A stretch of 64,000 nucleotides of DNA, from positions 34,393-98,392 of the forward strand of contig JABSPK010000012.1 of NCBI GenBank assembly GCA_013214065.1, given 5' to 3'. Numbering within the stretch: position 1 is the first letter of the stretch; every line of letters begins with the position of its first letter. The DNA comes from Flavobacteriaceae bacterium (GTDB taxonomy: Bacteria > Bacteroidota > Bacteroidia > Flavobacteriales > Flavobacteriaceae). Made by a program: the position numbers and the translations under genes. Below, piece by piece: positions 19,000-27,533 of this stretch. The notes beneath the pieces were generated by a model, which was not told the DNA's origin, did not search any database, and worked only from the letters and a program-made list of their open reading frames with translations.

Positions 19000-19746
19000 A
19001 TGAAAACAGTCATGATTTTAGGGGGGACCAAAGGCGTCGGAAAACAAATTCTAAAATCTTGTTTGGACAAAGGCTATAATGTGGCGTTCTGCGGTCGAAA
19101 ATCGGCTGAGGGCCAAGAATTGATCAATGCCTCCGAAGCTGAAGACCGCCTGTATTTCCACCAACTTGATTTAAACGGCATCGAAGGGCTGGAAGCCTTT
19201 CACCGACAGACCTTGAAAAAGTTCAATCGCATCGATGCCCTTATCCTATATGCCGGTATCACCCCGGTAGCATCCATTCTCGATACCGAAGAATCATTGT
19301 ACGACAGTGTGTTCAACGTCAATTTAAAAGCTCCCTATTTTTTGGTGAAGCATGTATTGAAGACCATGGTCGACCAAGGATCGGGCTCTATTCTGTTTTT
19401 CGGCTCGGCCCATATGGATCACGGTCAGGTCGATAGGGCTCCCTATGCGCTTACCAAAAGCACTTTATACACGCTTTCTACCCACATCGCACACCACTAT
19501 GCCCGATACGGCGTGCGTTCGAATTACCTGGTAATGGGATGGACGAATACGGAGGGCGAACTTGCGTTGCGCTCGGACGAAGGGGTTTCCGAATCGGAAT
19601 TGAAGACCAAGGCGGGAACGATCATCCCGATGGGACGGATGCTGACCCCCAATGATCCGATTCCGGCGGTCATGCATTTTATCTCGGATGATTCGGCGAT
19701 GACCACCGGGTCGCTAATCCGCATAACGGGCGGTGAATTTATTTAA
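19000..19746 (+). CDS. SDR-family NAD(P)-dependent oxidoreductase
   Basis: A 248-residue classical short-chain dehydrogenase. It begins MKTVMILGGTKGVGKQ, where the glycine-rich loop binds NAD(P). It has the LYAG motif in the position of NNAG, an active-site serine in FFGSAHMD, and the YALTK pair (Tyr about 148, Lys about 152). The C-terminal SLIRITGGEF matches the family's usual end. It is the first gene of a block with an SMP-30-like protein, two GT2s and an ATP-grasp enzyme. It probably reduces or oxidises a sugar-related or acyl intermediate for a polymer substituent. The substrate is not predictable. Confidence 0.85.
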   Translation: MKTVMILGGTKGVGKQILKSCLDKGYNVAFCGRKSAEGQELINASEAEDRLYFHQLDLNGIEGLEAFHRQTLKKFNRIDALILYAGITPVASILDTEESLYDSVFNVNLKAPYFLVKHVLKTMVDQGSGSILFFGSAHMDHGQVDRAPYALTKSTLYTLSTHIAHHYARYGVRSNYLVMGWTNTEGELALRSDEGVSESELKTKAGTIIPMGRMLTPNDPIPAVMHFISDDSAMTTGSLIRITGGEFI

Positions 19747-19752
19747 ACAAGT

Positions 19753-20583
19753 ATGACCCCAGAGCTAGTCTATTATTCGGGAGCCGAACTTTTGGAAGGA
19801 CCTGTTTTCGATCACAAAAACAAGTTGCTCTATTTCGTCTCTATATTCGACCATTTGGCCCATTGCTTTGATCCATCGACCAAAGAAATGATCAGTATCA
19901 AATTGGAATCCCCGGTAAGCTGCATCTATATCCTGGGTGATAAGAAAATCATGGCCGTGTCTAAAGACGGGTTTTACGAAGTCGATTTTACAAGCCTAGC
20001 CAAAACGTTTTCCTTTCAATTGGACGTTCCCGATGACGTACGATATAACGATGGCATTCTAGATAGCCGGGGTAGGATGATCATCGGGACCATGGGATAT
20101 CCTGAAATCATTACCGGATTAGGCCAGGTCTACTCTTATGAAAATGGGCTAACACAAACCCTTATTGAAAAAACCACGATTTCGAACGGGCTTGCATTTG
20201 CTGAAAACGACTCCATTTTATATTTCATCGATACCCCCATCAAAAAGGTTGCCCGATATTCTTATGATATCAACACCGGCACGGTGGCATTCCAAAAGTA
20301 TGTCATCGAGTTTACAGGTGCTGGAAGTCCTGATGGTATGTGTATAGATGGTTCAGGACACCTTTGGATCGCCGAATGGGGCGGTGCCAGGGTTTCGAAA
20401 TGGGATCCTGCATCCGGAAAGGAACTGTCGGCCATTAGCCTGCCTTGCCCGAACGTTTCTTCTTGTTGCCTTGACGATAAAAACAACCTCTATGTGACCA
20501 CTGCCGCATCCGATTCCGTAAACGACGGACTGGGTGGTGGTCTATTTTATGTTCAACTTGATAAAAAAAACCAAGAATCTTGA
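19753..20583 (+). CDS. SMP-30/gluconolactonase-like beta-propeller
   Basis: A 276-residue six-bladed beta-propeller of the SMP-30/gluconolactonase family. The four expected metal ligands are visible in order: Glu in LLEGPVFD (residue 16), Asn in RYNDGIL, Asn in TISNGLAF, and Asp in GSPDGMCID. So it is probably an active metal-dependent lactonase. There is no signal peptide. It starts six bases after the SDR, and the two together could oxidise a sugar to a lactone and open it, or form a related acid. Its last bases overlap the next gene's TTG start by four bases, which indicates coupling. Confidence 0.85.
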   Translation: MTPELVYYSGAELLEGPVFDHKNKLLYFVSIFDHLAHCFDPSTKEMISIKLESPVSCIYILGDKKIMAVSKDGFYEVDFTSLAKTFSFQLDVPDDVRYNDGILDSRGRMIIGTMGYPEIITGLGQVYSYENGLTQTLIEKTTISNGLAFAENDSILYFIDTPIKKVARYSYDINTGTVAFQKYVIEFTGAGSPDGMCIDGSGHLWIAEWGGARVSKWDPASGKELSAISLPCPNVSSCCLDDKNNLYVTTAASDSVNDGLGGGLFYVQLDKKNQES

Positions 20584-21821
20584 AAAACGTCGACATCAGT
20601 GTTATCGTACCGATCTATCGCATCGAAGCATACCTGCCGAGTTGTATCGAAAGCCTATTGGAGCAGTCATTCACGAACTTTGAGCTGATTTTAGTGGATG
20701 ATGGTAGTCCGGATAATTGTCCGCAAATCTGCGACGATTATGCCGAGACCGACAATCGCATCCGAGTCGTTCACAAGCCCAATGGTGGTCTTTTAAGTGC
20801 TCGAAAAGCCGGATTGGATGCTGCCAATGGTCGCTATATTGCCTTTGTAGACGGCGATGATTGGGTAGACCCCTATTATTTGGACATCTTGTTCAAACTT
20901 GCGGAATCCAATAATGCCGATTTGACCATAACAGGGCACTTCCGGGAATTCGATGGCAAAATCGAGACCATCAAACCCAAAAACCCGGGCACCTATGATC
21001 TTCAGGCTATCCAAGGATCAATTTTACCAAAAGCCATTTACAATGGGCAATTTTGTGAACACGGGATATCGACTTATGTGTGGAACAAACTTTTTAAGAA
21101 ATCCCTATTGCAAGAGGTGCTATATGATGTTCCCAATGAGGTGATTATGGGTGAAGATGCCGCCATTACCTACGCCTATCTTGCCCTATCACAAACAATC
21201 ACCATCAGTACCATCCCGCTGTACTATTATCGACAACGTCATGATTCGATCGTCAAATCGATTGAAAACCCCAAGATGGAGTATTATCGTTTGGGTCTTC
21301 TGATGAATTTCCTCTACAAAAAGCTAGGCGACGTCATGGACATGGACCAACTGAACGATCAGATCACCTATTATCTCTATTCCCAAATACTGGTACGTTC
21401 CGGGGGGCTTATATGTAATGATTATGGGTCCTTATTGTTCAATCCGTTTCTGGGCGTTACACCAAAATCCAAAGTAGTGGTCTACAGTTCCGGGTCTTTC
21501 GGTCAACATATTCTATCGACCAACAAGAAAATCGATTATTTCGGTATTACCCAATGGATCGATATGGATTACCATGAATTAAAGATAGGTGCCAACGCGG
21601 TGCAACCGATGAGTTCGTTCGATAAAGAAGCGTTCGACCATCTGATCATCGCGACGATCAACCCTACCAATTACGAACTGATCAAAGCGGAGTTGACTTT
21701 AATGGGGATCGATGCCGGTAAAATCGTACATATCAATACCGATCTTGTTGCTATCCGCGAACTTTTAAGCGCCTTGCGATTCGATCAAGATTTCACCTAT
21801 TTAGATTATCAAACACAATAA
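20580..21821 (+). CDS. Glycosyltransferase family 2 with extra C-terminal Rossmann-like domain
   Basis: A 413-residue protein. The first ~215 residues are a GT-A inverting glycosyltransferase with SVIVPIYRIEAYL, the nucleotide-binding LVDDGSPDNCP, and the DXD-type VDGDDWVDP. After a helical linker (about 215-290) comes an unusual tail (about 295-400) beginning SKVVVYSSGSFGQHIL and ending IVHIN. It resembles the small Rossmann-like domains attached to some methyltransferases and glycosyltransferases. The start is a TTG overlapping the preceding stop. The tail's role is unknown; it may bind a nucleotide or partner. Confidence 0.86.
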   Translation: MKNVDISVIVPIYRIEAYLPSCIESLLEQSFTNFELILVDDGSPDNCPQICDDYAETDNRIRVVHKPNGGLLSARKAGLDAANGRYIAFVDGDDWVDPYYLDILFKLAESNNADLTITGHFREFDGKIETIKPKNPGTYDLQAIQGSILPKAIYNGQFCEHGISTYVWNKLFKKSLLQEVLYDVPNEVIMGEDAAITYAYLALSQTITISTIPLYYYRQRHDSIVKSIENPKMEYYRLGLLMNFLYKKLGDVMDMDQLNDQITYYLYSQILVRSGGLICNDYGSLLFNPFLGVTPKSKVVVYSSGSFGQHILSTNKKIDYFGITQWIDMDYHELKIGANAVQPMSSFDKEAFDHLIIATINPTNYELIKAELTLMGIDAGKIVHINTDLVAIRELLSALRFDQDFTYLDYQTQ

Positions 21822-21872
21822 CCTTAGTTGAACAGGTCCCCTTGGTCAATGAGGGGTCTTAATACCGAATAC

Positions 21873-23147
21873 ATGAAAAAACTACTGATATTAGGTGGCA
21901 ATCCGGAGACGGCGGTTCTCGTTGACACCGCTTTAAAAATGGGAATACATACCACCGTAGTAGACCCGAACCCGGATTCAACCGCCAAACGTAACGCCTC
22001 GGATTCTTATGACATCGACGGTTTCGATGTCGATGGGATCGTCGAATTGGTGCAAAAGCAGGGTATCGATGCGGTTTTGGTGGGCGTGGCCGATATTTTG
22101 GTCAAATCCTATTATGAGATTTGTGAACGATTGGCCTATCCGTGTTACGCCACCGAAAAAGCCGTAGAAGCGTTCTGCAGTAAAGACGGCTTCAAAAAGT
22201 ATTGTCTTGACTATGATATCCAAGACATACCGGGCATTTATCTGGATGGCTCTACCGGTATCGAAAAACCGGAAGGGCTCGATTATCCTGTAATGATCAA
22301 ACCCGTAGATAGCGGTGGGGGTGTCGGTATGAAGATCTGTAGGGATGACCAAGATTATCAGGAATCGGTACGGACCGCACTAAAATTCTCTAAAAAAGGA
22401 GTGGTCTTGGTCGAAAGGTATATGGACTGCGATGATATGGCCGCGTACTATACCTTCAAAGATGGCGTACCCTATATCTCTGCCCTATCAGACCGTATTA
22501 CCACCAAAAAACAAGGTGATGCCAGTCCGGTGTGCATCGGGGCGGTCTATCCTTCCAAACACTCACAGCTATTCATCGAACAAGTGCATCCGAAATTGTG
22601 TGCACTGTTCAAGGGGCTAGGGATTGAGAACGGGGTTTTGAACATCCAATTCTTCGTAGAAAACGGCATTGTCTATGCCTATGATCCAGGGTTCCGACTT
22701 CAAGGTGAGGCACCCCATATCCACTTGGCCGACATTCATGGCTTCGATCATCGCAATATGTTGATCGATTTCGCCTTTACCGGAACCATGGGCAAACCTG
22801 ATTTTCCTGAAATCAACGATCCTTTTTTCAAAGGAAAAAACGCTTGTACGGTTTGGGTGCTGTTGAAGGGCGGTGAAATCGGTGCCATTTCAGGGTTGGA
22901 AAAGGTCAAAGCCCGAGACAATGTGGTTTTTGTCTTAGAACGTTTCCATATCGGTGACACTGTACACGAACAATGGCTTGGCACCGAGAAACAGGTATAC
23001 TCCAGAATTTATGTAGTAGCTGATACCATCAGTGAGATCAACGGTGAGATCGCTGCGATTAAACAAAGCCTTCAAATTACCGACACGGACGGAAACGACA
23101 TGGTCTTGGAATGGCTTCAACCTTTTGACGAATCATCATACAACTAG
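21873..23147 (+). CDS. ATP-grasp-domain ligase-like protein
   Basis: A 424-residue protein with an N-terminal Rossmann-like preATP-grasp domain (LLILGGNPETAVLV; residues 4-17). A biotin-carboxylase/carbamoyl-phosphate-synthetase-type ATP-grasp core follows, with YPVMIKPVDSGGGVGMK (about 135-151), the hinge VLVERYMD, and the Mg-binding region around YAYDPGFRLQGEAPH (about 268-282). A C-terminal BC-like domain comes last. Such enzymes join a carboxylate to an amine, thiol or similar group using ATP. Between two GT2 genes it may attach an amino acid or amide to a uronic acid of the polymer; this is inference. The ATG at 21873 is preferred over an upstream ATG at 21828, which adds 15 non-conserved residues. 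Confidence 0.8.
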   Translation: MKKLLILGGNPETAVLVDTALKMGIHTTVVDPNPDSTAKRNASDSYDIDGFDVDGIVELVQKQGIDAVLVGVADILVKSYYEICERLAYPCYATEKAVEAFCSKDGFKKYCLDYDIQDIPGIYLDGSTGIEKPEGLDYPVMIKPVDSGGGVGMKICRDDQDYQESVRTALKFSKKGVVLVERYMDCDDMAAYYTFKDGVPYISALSDRITTKKQGDASPVCIGAVYPSKHSQLFIEQVHPKLCALFKGLGIENGVLNIQFFVENGIVYAYDPGFRLQGEAPHIHLADIHGFDHRNMLIDFAFTGTMGKPDFPEINDPFFKGKNACTVWVLLKGGEIGAISGLEKVKARDNVVFVLERFHIGDTVHEQWLGTEKQVYSRIYVVADTISEINGEIAAIKQSLQITDTDGNDMVLEWLQPFDESSYN

Positions 23148-23199
23148 CTTAGGGGCCGATACACCTTATAGATACCCAAACACGGAAAAACCAGACAAC

Positions 23200-24222
23200 A
23201 TGAAACTGAGTATTTTGATTCCTTTATACAACAAGGAAAAATACGTCGAACGCTGTTTGACCAGTCTCTTGAACCAAGACATACCCAAAGCGGAATATGA
23301 AATCGTCATCGTCGATGACGGTTCGAAGGATTCAGGGCCGGAAATTGTCGAACAGTACGCAAAAACCAATTCCAACATCCAATTGATCCGACAAGAAAAC
23401 CAGGGGCCCAGCGCGGCACGGAACAAGTGTCTCGATGCAGCGAAGGGAAACTACCTGTATTTCATGGATGCCGATGATTATTTGGCGGAAAATGTATTCG
23501 GACGGCTATTGTCGCTATGTGAGCAGGGAAACGTTGGGGTCTTGGAATTTGACACCAAGGAAACCAATAATAGTGAACCGACTTTCACGGTATGCGAAAC
23601 GACGGACCAACCCAGCCTTCGCACCCTAAGTGGTATGGCTTACATGGCCGAATATGGGTTTAGGAACGAAGCTTGGCGTTATTTCGTAAAGAAAGCGCTT
23701 TTGGAGTCATCGGGGGTACGGTTTATCGAGGGTACCTTATACGAGGATGCCATTTTCACGGCGAGTTTGTTCTTAAAGGCCGAAAGTATGGCCAAAGTAG
23801 CCTTGGATGTACATCGGTATGTAGTGGTTGAGAATTCTATCGTAACCAGCAAGGATAAGGCCCACAATTTGAAATTCATTCACGGAATGGTCTTTGCCAT
23901 AGAACATTTCAATACCCTGGTCCAGGATTTGGATACAAAGGACCCCTATTATGAACAGGTCGTCAAGAAGCTGAAGGAACGACAGCAAGCTTTGGTTTTC
24001 GCCATAATCATTAGGACCTTGAAATACCGACCCATCGAATTCGCCGAACTCAAACAGATCCTCAACAAATTAAGAGGGTTGGAAGCCTACCCGATCGACC
24101 CGAAAATAGGAGGTATCGGGCAAGAAAAATCGAGTTGGGTCCATAGCCTTTTCGTGCCGGTTTTCAACAACCGGACCTTGCTTTATTTCGGGATGGGTTT
24201 GATGCGGGTCGTTCCAAGTTGA
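23200..24222 (+). CDS. Glycosyltransferase family 2
   Basis: A 340-residue GT-A glycosyltransferase: MKLSILIPLYNKEKYVERC at the start, VIVDDGSKDSGPE for the nucleotide, and YFMDADDYL as the DXD-type metal site. A helical C-terminal region follows. The open frame extends upstream to 23032 inside the ATP-grasp gene, but that part has no family similarity, so the ATG at 23200 is used. It is the last gene of the locus and is followed by a strong hairpin at 24264-24309. It presumably adds one branch or backbone sugar. Confidence 0.88.
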   Translation: MKLSILIPLYNKEKYVERCLTSLLNQDIPKAEYEIVIVDDGSKDSGPEIVEQYAKTNSNIQLIRQENQGPSAARNKCLDAAKGNYLYFMDADDYLAENVFGRLLSLCEQGNVGVLEFDTKETNNSEPTFTVCETTDQPSLRTLSGMAYMAEYGFRNEAWRYFVKKALLESSGVRFIEGTLYEDAIFTASLFLKAESMAKVALDVHRYVVVENSIVTSKDKAHNLKFIHGMVFAIEHFNTLVQDLDTKDPYYEQVVKKLKERQQALVFAIIIRTLKYRPIEFAELKQILNKLRGLEAYPIDPKIGGIGQEKSSWVHSLFVPVFNNRTLLYFGMGLMRVVPS

Positions 24223-24263
24223 GGGATTGAAACCTCTGGGACCTTAGGGGACCATCAGCAATG

Positions 24264-24309
24264 AAAATGCCCTAAAAACAAGGAAGAAACCTTGATTTTA
24301 GGGCATTTT
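24264..24309. terminator. Bidirectional terminator between the polysaccharide locus and the cys operon
   Basis: A 20-base arm (24264-24283) pairs with 24290-24309 with one mismatch across a six-base loop. The stem begins with AAAA and ends with TTTT, so a T tract follows the GC core in either direction. It lies between converging genes (GT2 ending 24222, cysN ending 24341). Confidence 0.85.
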
Positions 24310-24340
24310 GTTTATGCTTGGTTTTCCGGTCGCACCCCGG

Positions 24341-25597
24341 TTATATGATCATTCCGGCAGCTACGGTTTCATTTGTGTTTTCATCGACAAGAATGATACT
24401 TCCGGTGATCCGGTTATCGCGATATGAATCGATCATCAGCGGTTTAACCGTTCTAATGCGGACCTTACAAATATCATTCATATGGATTTCCTTGTCATCG
24501 AATTTCCTACCCAAGGTATTGATATCGATTTTGTAGATGATTTCCTTGATCATCCCTGTCTGCTCATTCGAGGTATGGCGAACGGCGTATTTTGTGCGTG
24601 GCCGAGCGCTATCGGTATTCAACCAACAAAGCATTACCTCCATTTCCTGGCTTGCCTCTGGTTTGTTGTTCGAACGAACGATCATATCACCCCTTGCGAC
24701 ATCGATGTCATCCTCAAGGGTCATTGAGATCGACATAGGGGCAAAAGCCTCATCTATCTCTCCGTTCGGTCCTTCTATCGATTTGACCTTAGAAGCAAAT
24801 CCGGAAGGTAAGACGGTCACCTCTTCCCCAACCCTGAAAATACCACTGGAAATCCTACCGGCGTACCCACGGTAATCGATAAAACCATCACGTTGTGGGC
24901 GCAATACCGTCTGTACGGGAAATCGGGAATCAACCTTATTGATATCACTACTGATATGCAAGGTCTCCAAGGTATGCAATAAGGGAGCGCCATTATACCA
25001 TGGCATTTCTTCCGATCGGTTTACGACATTGTCACCTAAGAGTGCGCTAATCGGAATAAACCTGACATCTTTTACGAACAGCTTAGTGGAAAACTCTTGG
25101 AATTGTTTCAACACCTTGTCATAGGCCTCTTCTTTAAAATCGACCAAATCCATTTTGTTGATACAAACGATAAGGTGTGGTATTTGCAAGAGTGAGGCAA
25201 TAAAAGCGTGTCGTTTGGTCTGTTCGATCACTCCGTGACGGGCGTCGACCAAGATGATCGCGGCATTGGCCGTAGAGGCACCAGTCACCATATTTCGGGT
25301 ATACTGGATATGCCCTGGGGTATCGGCTATGATGAATTTTCGCTTCGGAGTGGTGAAATAGCGGTATGCTACGTCAATGGTGATCCCTTGTTCGCGTTCA
25401 TCCCTAAGGCCATCGGTGAACAAGGCAAGATCGACCCCTTCATGTCCTTTTTGTTCACTGGTACTTTGAACAGCTTCCAACTGATCTTCAAAAATCGATT
25501 TTGAATCGTACAGCAGTCTTCCGATTAAGGTACTTTTACCGTCATCTACGCTTCCTGCAGTGGTAAATCTCAATAATTGGTTATCGCTAATGCTCAT
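24341..25597 (-). CDS. cysN: Sulfate adenylyltransferase subunit 1 (GTPase)
   Basis: A 418-residue translation-factor-type GTPase that drives APS formation by CysD. The G motifs are clear: GSVDDGKSTLIGRLL (P-loop, residues 15-29), DTPGH (G3), and NKMD (G4). Two EF-Tu-like beta barrels follow. The length matches stand-alone CysN without a fused kinase domain, which fits the separate cysC in this operon. It is the last gene of cysQ-DUF2061-cysC-cysD-cysN and starts 15 bases after cysD. The enzyme makes adenosine 5'-phosphosulfate from sulfate and ATP in the cytoplasm. Confidence 0.95.
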   Translation of the reverse strand: MSISDNQLLRFTTAGSVDDGKSTLIGRLLYDSKSIFEDQLEAVQSTSEQKGHEGVDLALFTDGLRDEREQGITIDVAYRYFTTPKRKFIIADTPGHIQYTRNMVTGASTANAAIILVDARHGVIEQTKRHAFIASLLQIPHLIVCINKMDLVDFKEEAYDKVLKQFQEFSTKLFVKDVRFIPISALLGDNVVNRSEEMPWYNGAPLLHTLETLHISSDINKVDSRFPVQTVLRPQRDGFIDYRGYAGRISSGIFRVGEEVTVLPSGFASKVKSIEGPNGEIDEAFAPMSISMTLEDDIDVARGDMIVRSNNKPEASQEMEVMLCWLNTDSARPRTKYAVRHTSNEQTGMIKEIIYKIDINTLGRKFDDKEIHMNDICKVRIRTVKPLMIDSYRDNRITGSIILVDENTNETVAAGMII

Positions 25598-25612
25598 TCT
25601 TAAACGCTATAG

Positions 25613-26524
25613 TTAAAAATATCCTTGTTTTTTTCGATCCTCCATGGCGGTTTCCGAACGTTTGTCATCGGAACGGTTTCCTCGTTCGGTCTGTCGCATG
25701 GCAGATACCTCATCGACCACTTTGGCAATGGTGTCGGCGTCCGATTCGATCCCGCCCGTAATGGTGATATCCCCCAATGTCCTAAATCGGATTTTTTTGG
25801 TGACCACTTCTTCATTTTCCTCAAGTACGAGAAATTCGGAATTCGGTATCCACGACTCATTTCTCCAAACCACTTCCCTTTCATGGGCAAGATATAGTGA
25901 TGGAATGTCAATTTTCTCTCTCATGATGTAATTCCATACATCCATTTCAGTCCAGTTGCTTATCGGAAACGCCCTGAAATGCTCCCCTTCGAAGTACTTT
26001 CCGTTAAACAGGTTCCATAACTCAGGCCTTTGGTTCTTGGGGTCCCATTGCCCGAAATCGTCCCTATGGGAAAAGAATCGCTCCTTGGCCCGCGCTTTTT
26101 CTTCATCGCGGCGTCCTCCACCAATGGCACAATCGACTTTGTTATCCTCGATCGCATCCAACAAGGTGGTTATCTGCAATGCATTACGAGTGGCGTTTTT
26201 CCCTTTCTCCTCCGCCACCCGGCCTTGATCAATGGATTCTTGGACCGAACCTACAATCAATCTGGCCCCTAGGTCTTTGATAAGGTCATCCCGGAATTTT
26301 ATGGTTTCCGGAAAATTATGGCCCGTATCGACATGCATCAATGCAAAAGGTATCCGAGATGGGTAAAATGCTTTTTTGGCCAAATGGGTCACGACGATGG
26401 AGTCCTTCCCCCCCGAGAATAAGATCACGGGATTTTGAAACTGTGCCCAAACCTCTCGAAGCACGTAAATCGCCTCCGATTCAAGCTCATCAATATAATT
26501 TAAGGCGTAATTGTACTCGTTCAT
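25613..26524 (-). CDS. cysD: Sulfate adenylyltransferase subunit 2
   Basis: A 303-residue ATP-PPi-type enzyme of the PAPS-reductase/ATP-sulfurylase superfamily, with the PP-loop FSGGKDSIVV (residues 36-45) and the typical GGGRRDEEKARAKER segment (about 135-149). The conserved C-terminal end reads RSDDKRSETAMEDRKKQGYF. It pairs with CysN to make APS from ATP and sulfate. Its ATG overlaps the stop of cysC by four bases. It is the catalytic adenylyl-transferring half of the complex. Confidence 0.96.
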   Translation of the reverse strand: MNEYNYALNYIDELESEAIYVLREVWAQFQNPVILFSGGKDSIVVTHLAKKAFYPSRIPFALMHVDTGHNFPETIKFRDDLIKDLGARLIVGSVQESIDQGRVAEEKGKNATRNALQITTLLDAIEDNKVDCAIGGGRRDEEKARAKERFFSHRDDFGQWDPKNQRPELWNLFNGKYFEGEHFRAFPISNWTEMDVWNYIMREKIDIPSLYLAHEREVVWRNESWIPNSEFLVLEENEEVVTKKIRFRTLGDITITGGIESDADTIAKVVDEVSAMRQTERGNRSDDKRSETAMEDRKKQGYF

Positions 26525-27117
26525 ATGTTTAACCTTAAGTGATTTTTAATTTTGGCAAAGATAATATCTACAGCCTCTTCTACTGAATTTTCATGGGTTA
26601 CTTCGACGTCGGGATTTTCGGGAGATTCGTAGGGCGCGGAAATACCGGTCATATTCTTAATTTCACCGGCCCTCGCCTTCTTGTACAACCCTTTGACATC
26701 ACGGGCCTCGACCACTTCGAGACTCGCATTGACGAAAACCTCGATATAGTGTTCGGGGCCGACCGTATTTCGAATCGCCTGCCTATCGACCTGGTAAGGG
26801 GCTACGAAAGCGGCCAACACCACGGTACCCGAATCGATGAACAGATTGGCGACTTCACCGATACGTCGAATATTCTCGGTTCGATCTTCAGGCTTGAAAC
26901 TCAAATCATTATTCAAACCCTTTCTTACATTGTCTCCATCGAGGATATAGGTTTTCACACCCAACTCAAACAATTTTTGTTCAAGGGCATTGGCAATGGT
27001 CGATTTACCGGAACCCGAAAGCCCGGTAAAAAAAATCAAAAAGGAATGGTGCCCATTTGCCTTTCGTCGGGCGTCCCTGCCTATCTGATATGCATGGGTT
27101 ACAATATTCTTTTCCAC
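26521..27117 (-). CDS. cysC: Adenylylsulfate kinase
   Basis: A 198-residue APS kinase with Walker A GLSGSGKSTIA (residues 32-42), the DGDNVRKGLN motif that binds APS (about 60-69), and VVEARDVKGLYKKARAGEI toward the C-terminus. It phosphorylates APS to PAPS, the sulfate donor for sulfotransferases. As a free-standing gene it commits the pathway to PAPS. It overlaps cysD by four bases and the upstream DUF2061 gene by 19 bases. Two sulfotransferases in the nearby polysaccharide locus are its obvious customers. Confidence 0.96.
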   Translation of the reverse strand: MEKNIVTHAYQIGRDARRKANGHHSFLIFFTGLSGSGKSTIANALEQKLFELGVKTYILDGDNVRKGLNNDLSFKPEDRTENIRRIGEVANLFIDSGTVVLAAFVAPYQVDRQAIRNTVGPEHYIEVFVNASLEVVEARDVKGLYKKARAGEIKNMTGISAPYESPENPDVEVTHENSVEEAVDIIFAKIKNHLRLNI

Positions 27118-27533
27118 TTGCTAGATCTTTTGATTTTATCCAATCCGAAATTGATCCGGTACCAAGCCCTTTCATGAAGGTAATACAAGATCATTTTGGT
27201 CAACACTTCCGATACCCCGATTTTCAATCCGGTATAGGGGTTTCCTGAGATAATCCATGAAATGATAATGGTATCCAAAGTGCCGATGGCCCTCCAGGTA
27301 AATGTTTTATATATATGGCGCTTTTGGCTGTCTTCGATGTTCATTCGGATCCAAGCCCTTTCATGAAAGAAATACAGCACCATTTTGGTTATCGATTCGG
27401 TAAAACCGATTTTGAGCCCAGTCATGGGGTTGCCCGAGATGATCCATGAGAGCAAAATGGTATCTAGGGTACCGATAAACCTCCAAGTAAGGGTTTTCGC
27501 TATATGTCGCTTGTGACGTATCTTACTGAGCAT
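27099..27533 (-). CDS. Tandem DUF2061 membrane protein in the sulfate-activation operon
   Basis: A 144-residue protein made of two copies of the DUF2061 domain, about residues 8-66 and 71-130. Each copy contains the block RHIxKTxTWRxIGTLDT, followed by a hydrophobic stretch ending SWIISGNP and then a segment ending ALYxxHERAW-like (here VLYFFHERAW and ILYYLHERAW). Each repeat probably has one or two membrane helices. The gene overlaps cysC by 19 bases and cysQ by 11 bases, so it is tightly built into the operon. DUF2061 proteins often accompany sulfate-activation genes; their function is not known to me. Confidence 0.85.
   Translation of the reverse strand: MLSKIRHKRHIAKTLTWRFIGTLDTILLSWIISGNPMTGLKIGFTESITKMVLYFFHERAWIRMNIEDSQKRHIYKTFTWRAIGTLDTIIISWIISGNPYTGLKIGVSEVLTKMILYYLHERAWYRINFGLDKIKRSSKWKRIL

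Noticed and set aside
23032..23199. N-terminal extension of the last GT2 gene
   Set aside because: It is an out-of-frame reading of the ATP-grasp gene; the ATG at 23200 starts exactly at the conserved GT2 strand.
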